Below are positions 4,630-5,840 of a stretch of 5,840 bases of DNA, piece by piece. Every line of letters begins with the position of its first letter. The first letter of the stretch is position 1. Location of the stretch: positions 1 through 5,840 of the forward strand of contig CAZCVI010000158.1 of assembly GCA_964502145.1 (NCBI GenBank). The letters run 5' to 3'. This stretch comes from CAZCVI01 sp964502145. GTDB taxonomy: Bacteria; Acidobacteriota; Aminicenantia; UBA2199. A program made the translations under genes and the position numbers. Under the pieces are notes generated by a model. The model had not been told where the DNA came from, made no database searches, and saw only the letters and a program-made list of their open reading frames with translations.

Positions 4630-5769
4630 ATGAACAACACAACACCCACCCCCCGAAAACTGCAACATCTTCTCGTTACCGGTGGTGCTGGATTTATTGG
4701 TAGCAATTTCATTCGTTATCTGTTTGCGCAACCGGATTTTTACGGCACCATTATAAATATAGACAAGCTGACCTATGCCGGGAACCTGGAAAACCTCGCG
4801 GAAATCGAGTTTGCCCATGGCCCTAGTGGTTCCCATCGCTATGTGTTCAAGCAGGTTGATATTTGCGATTACAAGGCACTCGAAGAAATCTTCACGCAAT
4901 ATCCCGTGGATACCGTGGTTCATTTTGCTGCCGAGTCCCATGTTGATCGTTCCATACATGGTCCCAAGGATTTTGTTTTCACCAATATTATCGGCACCTT
5001 TAATCTGTTGGAACTGACCCGCCGGTATTGGCAGGGGCGTGAGGATGTTTTGTTCCATCATATTTCCACTGATGAAGTGTTTGGCAGTCTCGGTGACACC
5101 GGCTTTTTTTATGAACACACCCCTTATGATCCGCGCAGTCCTTATTCCGCCTCAAAAGCGTCTTCCGATCATCTCGTGAATGCGTATTTCCATACGTATG
5201 GATTGCCGATTACCCTTTCCAATTGTTCCAATAATTACGGTCCCTATCAGTTCCCTGAGAAATTGATTCCCCTCATGATTTTAAATGCCCTTGAAGGCAA
5301 AAAACTCCCAGTTTATGGCGATGGTGGAAATGTACGTGATTGGCTTTATGTTACCGATCATTGTGCCGCTATTTTTGCCATTATCAAAAACGGCAAGACA
5401 GGCGAAACCTACAACATTGGTGGTGAAAATGAAGAAACCAACATTGCCGTAGTCAATCATATCTGCCGAATTTTAACCGAGTTGTGGCCCCTATCTTCCC
5501 ATCAAACCCGCAATCATCACAGTCTTAATATTGCCGCTTACACCGATTTGATCACTTATGTCACGGACCGTGCCGGTCATGATCGCCGGTATGCCATTAA
5601 CTGCGATAAAATCAAAACCGAACTGGCTTGGACACCTTCCGTCTCTTTCTCTCAGGGTTTAAAACAAACCATTCAATGGTACTTAGACCACCCGCAGTGG
5701 ATATCCAATATTCGTAGCGGTGATTACCAAAAATGGCTTGAAACCAATTACGGCGAAACAATTAAATAA
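4630..5769 (+). CDS. rfbB: dTDP-glucose 4,6-dehydratase
   Basis: RfbB (RmlB) is an NAD-dependent extended short-chain dehydrogenase/reductase. It converts dTDP-D-glucose to dTDP-4-keto-6-deoxy-D-glucose, the substrate of the neighbouring RfbC. The 379 residues are slightly above the common length of about 350, partly because of a short polar N-terminal extension (1-13). The cofactor motif TGGAGFIG is at 17-24, followed by NIDKLTYAGN (43-52) and HFAAESHVDRSI (98-109). The catalytic TDE triad is Thr147-Asp148-Glu149, and YSASK gives Tyr172 and Lys176. NNYGPYQFPEKLIP (201-214), GDGGNVRDWLYV (230-241) and DRAGHDRRYAI (313-323) are substrate-binding and family landmarks. Residues 283-306, before the DRAGHDRRY block, look longer than usual and His/Asn-rich. 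All key residues are present. rfbA and rfbD are not in the window. Confidence 0.97.
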   Translation: MNNTTPTPRKLQHLLVTGGAGFIGSNFIRYLFAQPDFYGTIINIDKLTYAGNLENLAEIEFAHGPSGSHRYVFKQVDICDYKALEEIFTQYPVDTVVHFAAESHVDRSIHGPKDFVFTNIIGTFNLLELTRRYWQGREDVLFHHISTDEVFGSLGDTGFFYEHTPYDPRSPYSASKASSDHLVNAYFHTYGLPITLSNCSNNYGPYQFPEKLIPLMILNALEGKKLPVYGDGGNVRDWLYVTDHCAAIFAIIKNGKTGETYNIGGENEETNIAVVNHICRILTELWPLSSHQTRNHHSLNIAAYTDLITYVTDRAGHDRRYAINCDKIKTELAWTPSVSFSQGLKQTIQWYLDHPQWISNIRSGDYQKWLETNYGETIK

Positions 5770-5809
5770 TTGGATACGATTTCGGGCGAGTTTCTTGGAA
5801 GCCCCCCCA

Positions 5810-5832
5810 CGAACGGCGCTACGCGCAGTTCG
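5810..5832. repeat. GC-rich hairpin downstream of rfbB
   Basis: CGAAC (5810-5814) pairs with GTTCG (5828-5832), and GCGC (5816-5819) with GCGC (5823-5826) around a TAC loop, with one G/A mismatch between the two blocks. It lies 40 bp after the rfbB stop and is preceded by C7 (5802-5808). No T-run follows before the window ends. It could be a terminator-like structure or a palindromic repeat resembling the triloop hairpins at 87-113. The pairing is certain; its role is not. Confidence 0.45.
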
Positions 5833-5840
5833 ATTATTAC

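Noticed and set aside
4585..5118. 177-residue open frame on the - strand over the rfbB start
   Set aside because: It is antisense to the strongly conserved rfbB coding sequence (TGGAGFIG through the TDE motif), and no motif is visible in its translation.

Overview
The window holds three intact genes, all on the + strand: a very large exported modular protein (317-3889) and two dTDP-L-rhamnose pathway genes, rfbC (4017-4565) and rfbB (4630-5769). There are no rRNA or tRNA genes, no CRISPR array and no recognisable transposase. The DNA is of moderate GC content, with AT-rich intergenic regions. A Sec-type signal peptide, a BACON-like domain and paired Ig-like modules point to a Gram-negative bacterium with many secreted multidomain proteins. 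From memory, the paired 'PFG..D.P' Ig modules and the final 'LPIGSTFDPRTG..FWQPG' module most resemble proteins of Candidatus Aminicenantes and related Acidobacteriota. This placement is an inference and was not searched.

Bases 1-316 carry no convincing gene but are dense in small DNA structure. They hold several short hairpins, three copies of a 9-bp TTCCCAT-type repeat, and four perfect copies of TAATCATTA whose junctions create TATAAT hexamers. A further TATAAT lies at 248-253, followed by a perfect 12-bp inverted repeat just before the ribosome binding site of the large gene. The large protein reads as signal peptide, a probable (beta/alpha)8 glycoside-hydrolase-like region with an acidic insertion, an FN3-like domain, a BACON-like domain, two related Ig-like domains, a linker, a terminal Ig-like module and a Lys/Thr-rich tail.

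A 14-bp tandem repeat begins inside the last two codons of the large gene and runs through its stop codon. It is followed by a strong imperfect hairpin of about 18 bp. rfbC and rfbB follow, 64 bp apart and each with its own SD-like sequence. They encode two consecutive enzymes: RfbB dehydrates dTDP-glucose to the 4-keto-6-deoxy sugar, and RfbC epimerises that product. The synthase (rfbA) and reductase (rfbD) are not in view. The pair is probably part of a surface-polysaccharide locus. The link to the exported glycosidase-like protein is positional only. The window ends with a C7 run and another GC-rich hairpin.

I did not find a clearly new biological system. The points most worth a second look are the unclassified secreted glycosidase-like protein and the repeat and hairpin arrays on both sides of its gene.
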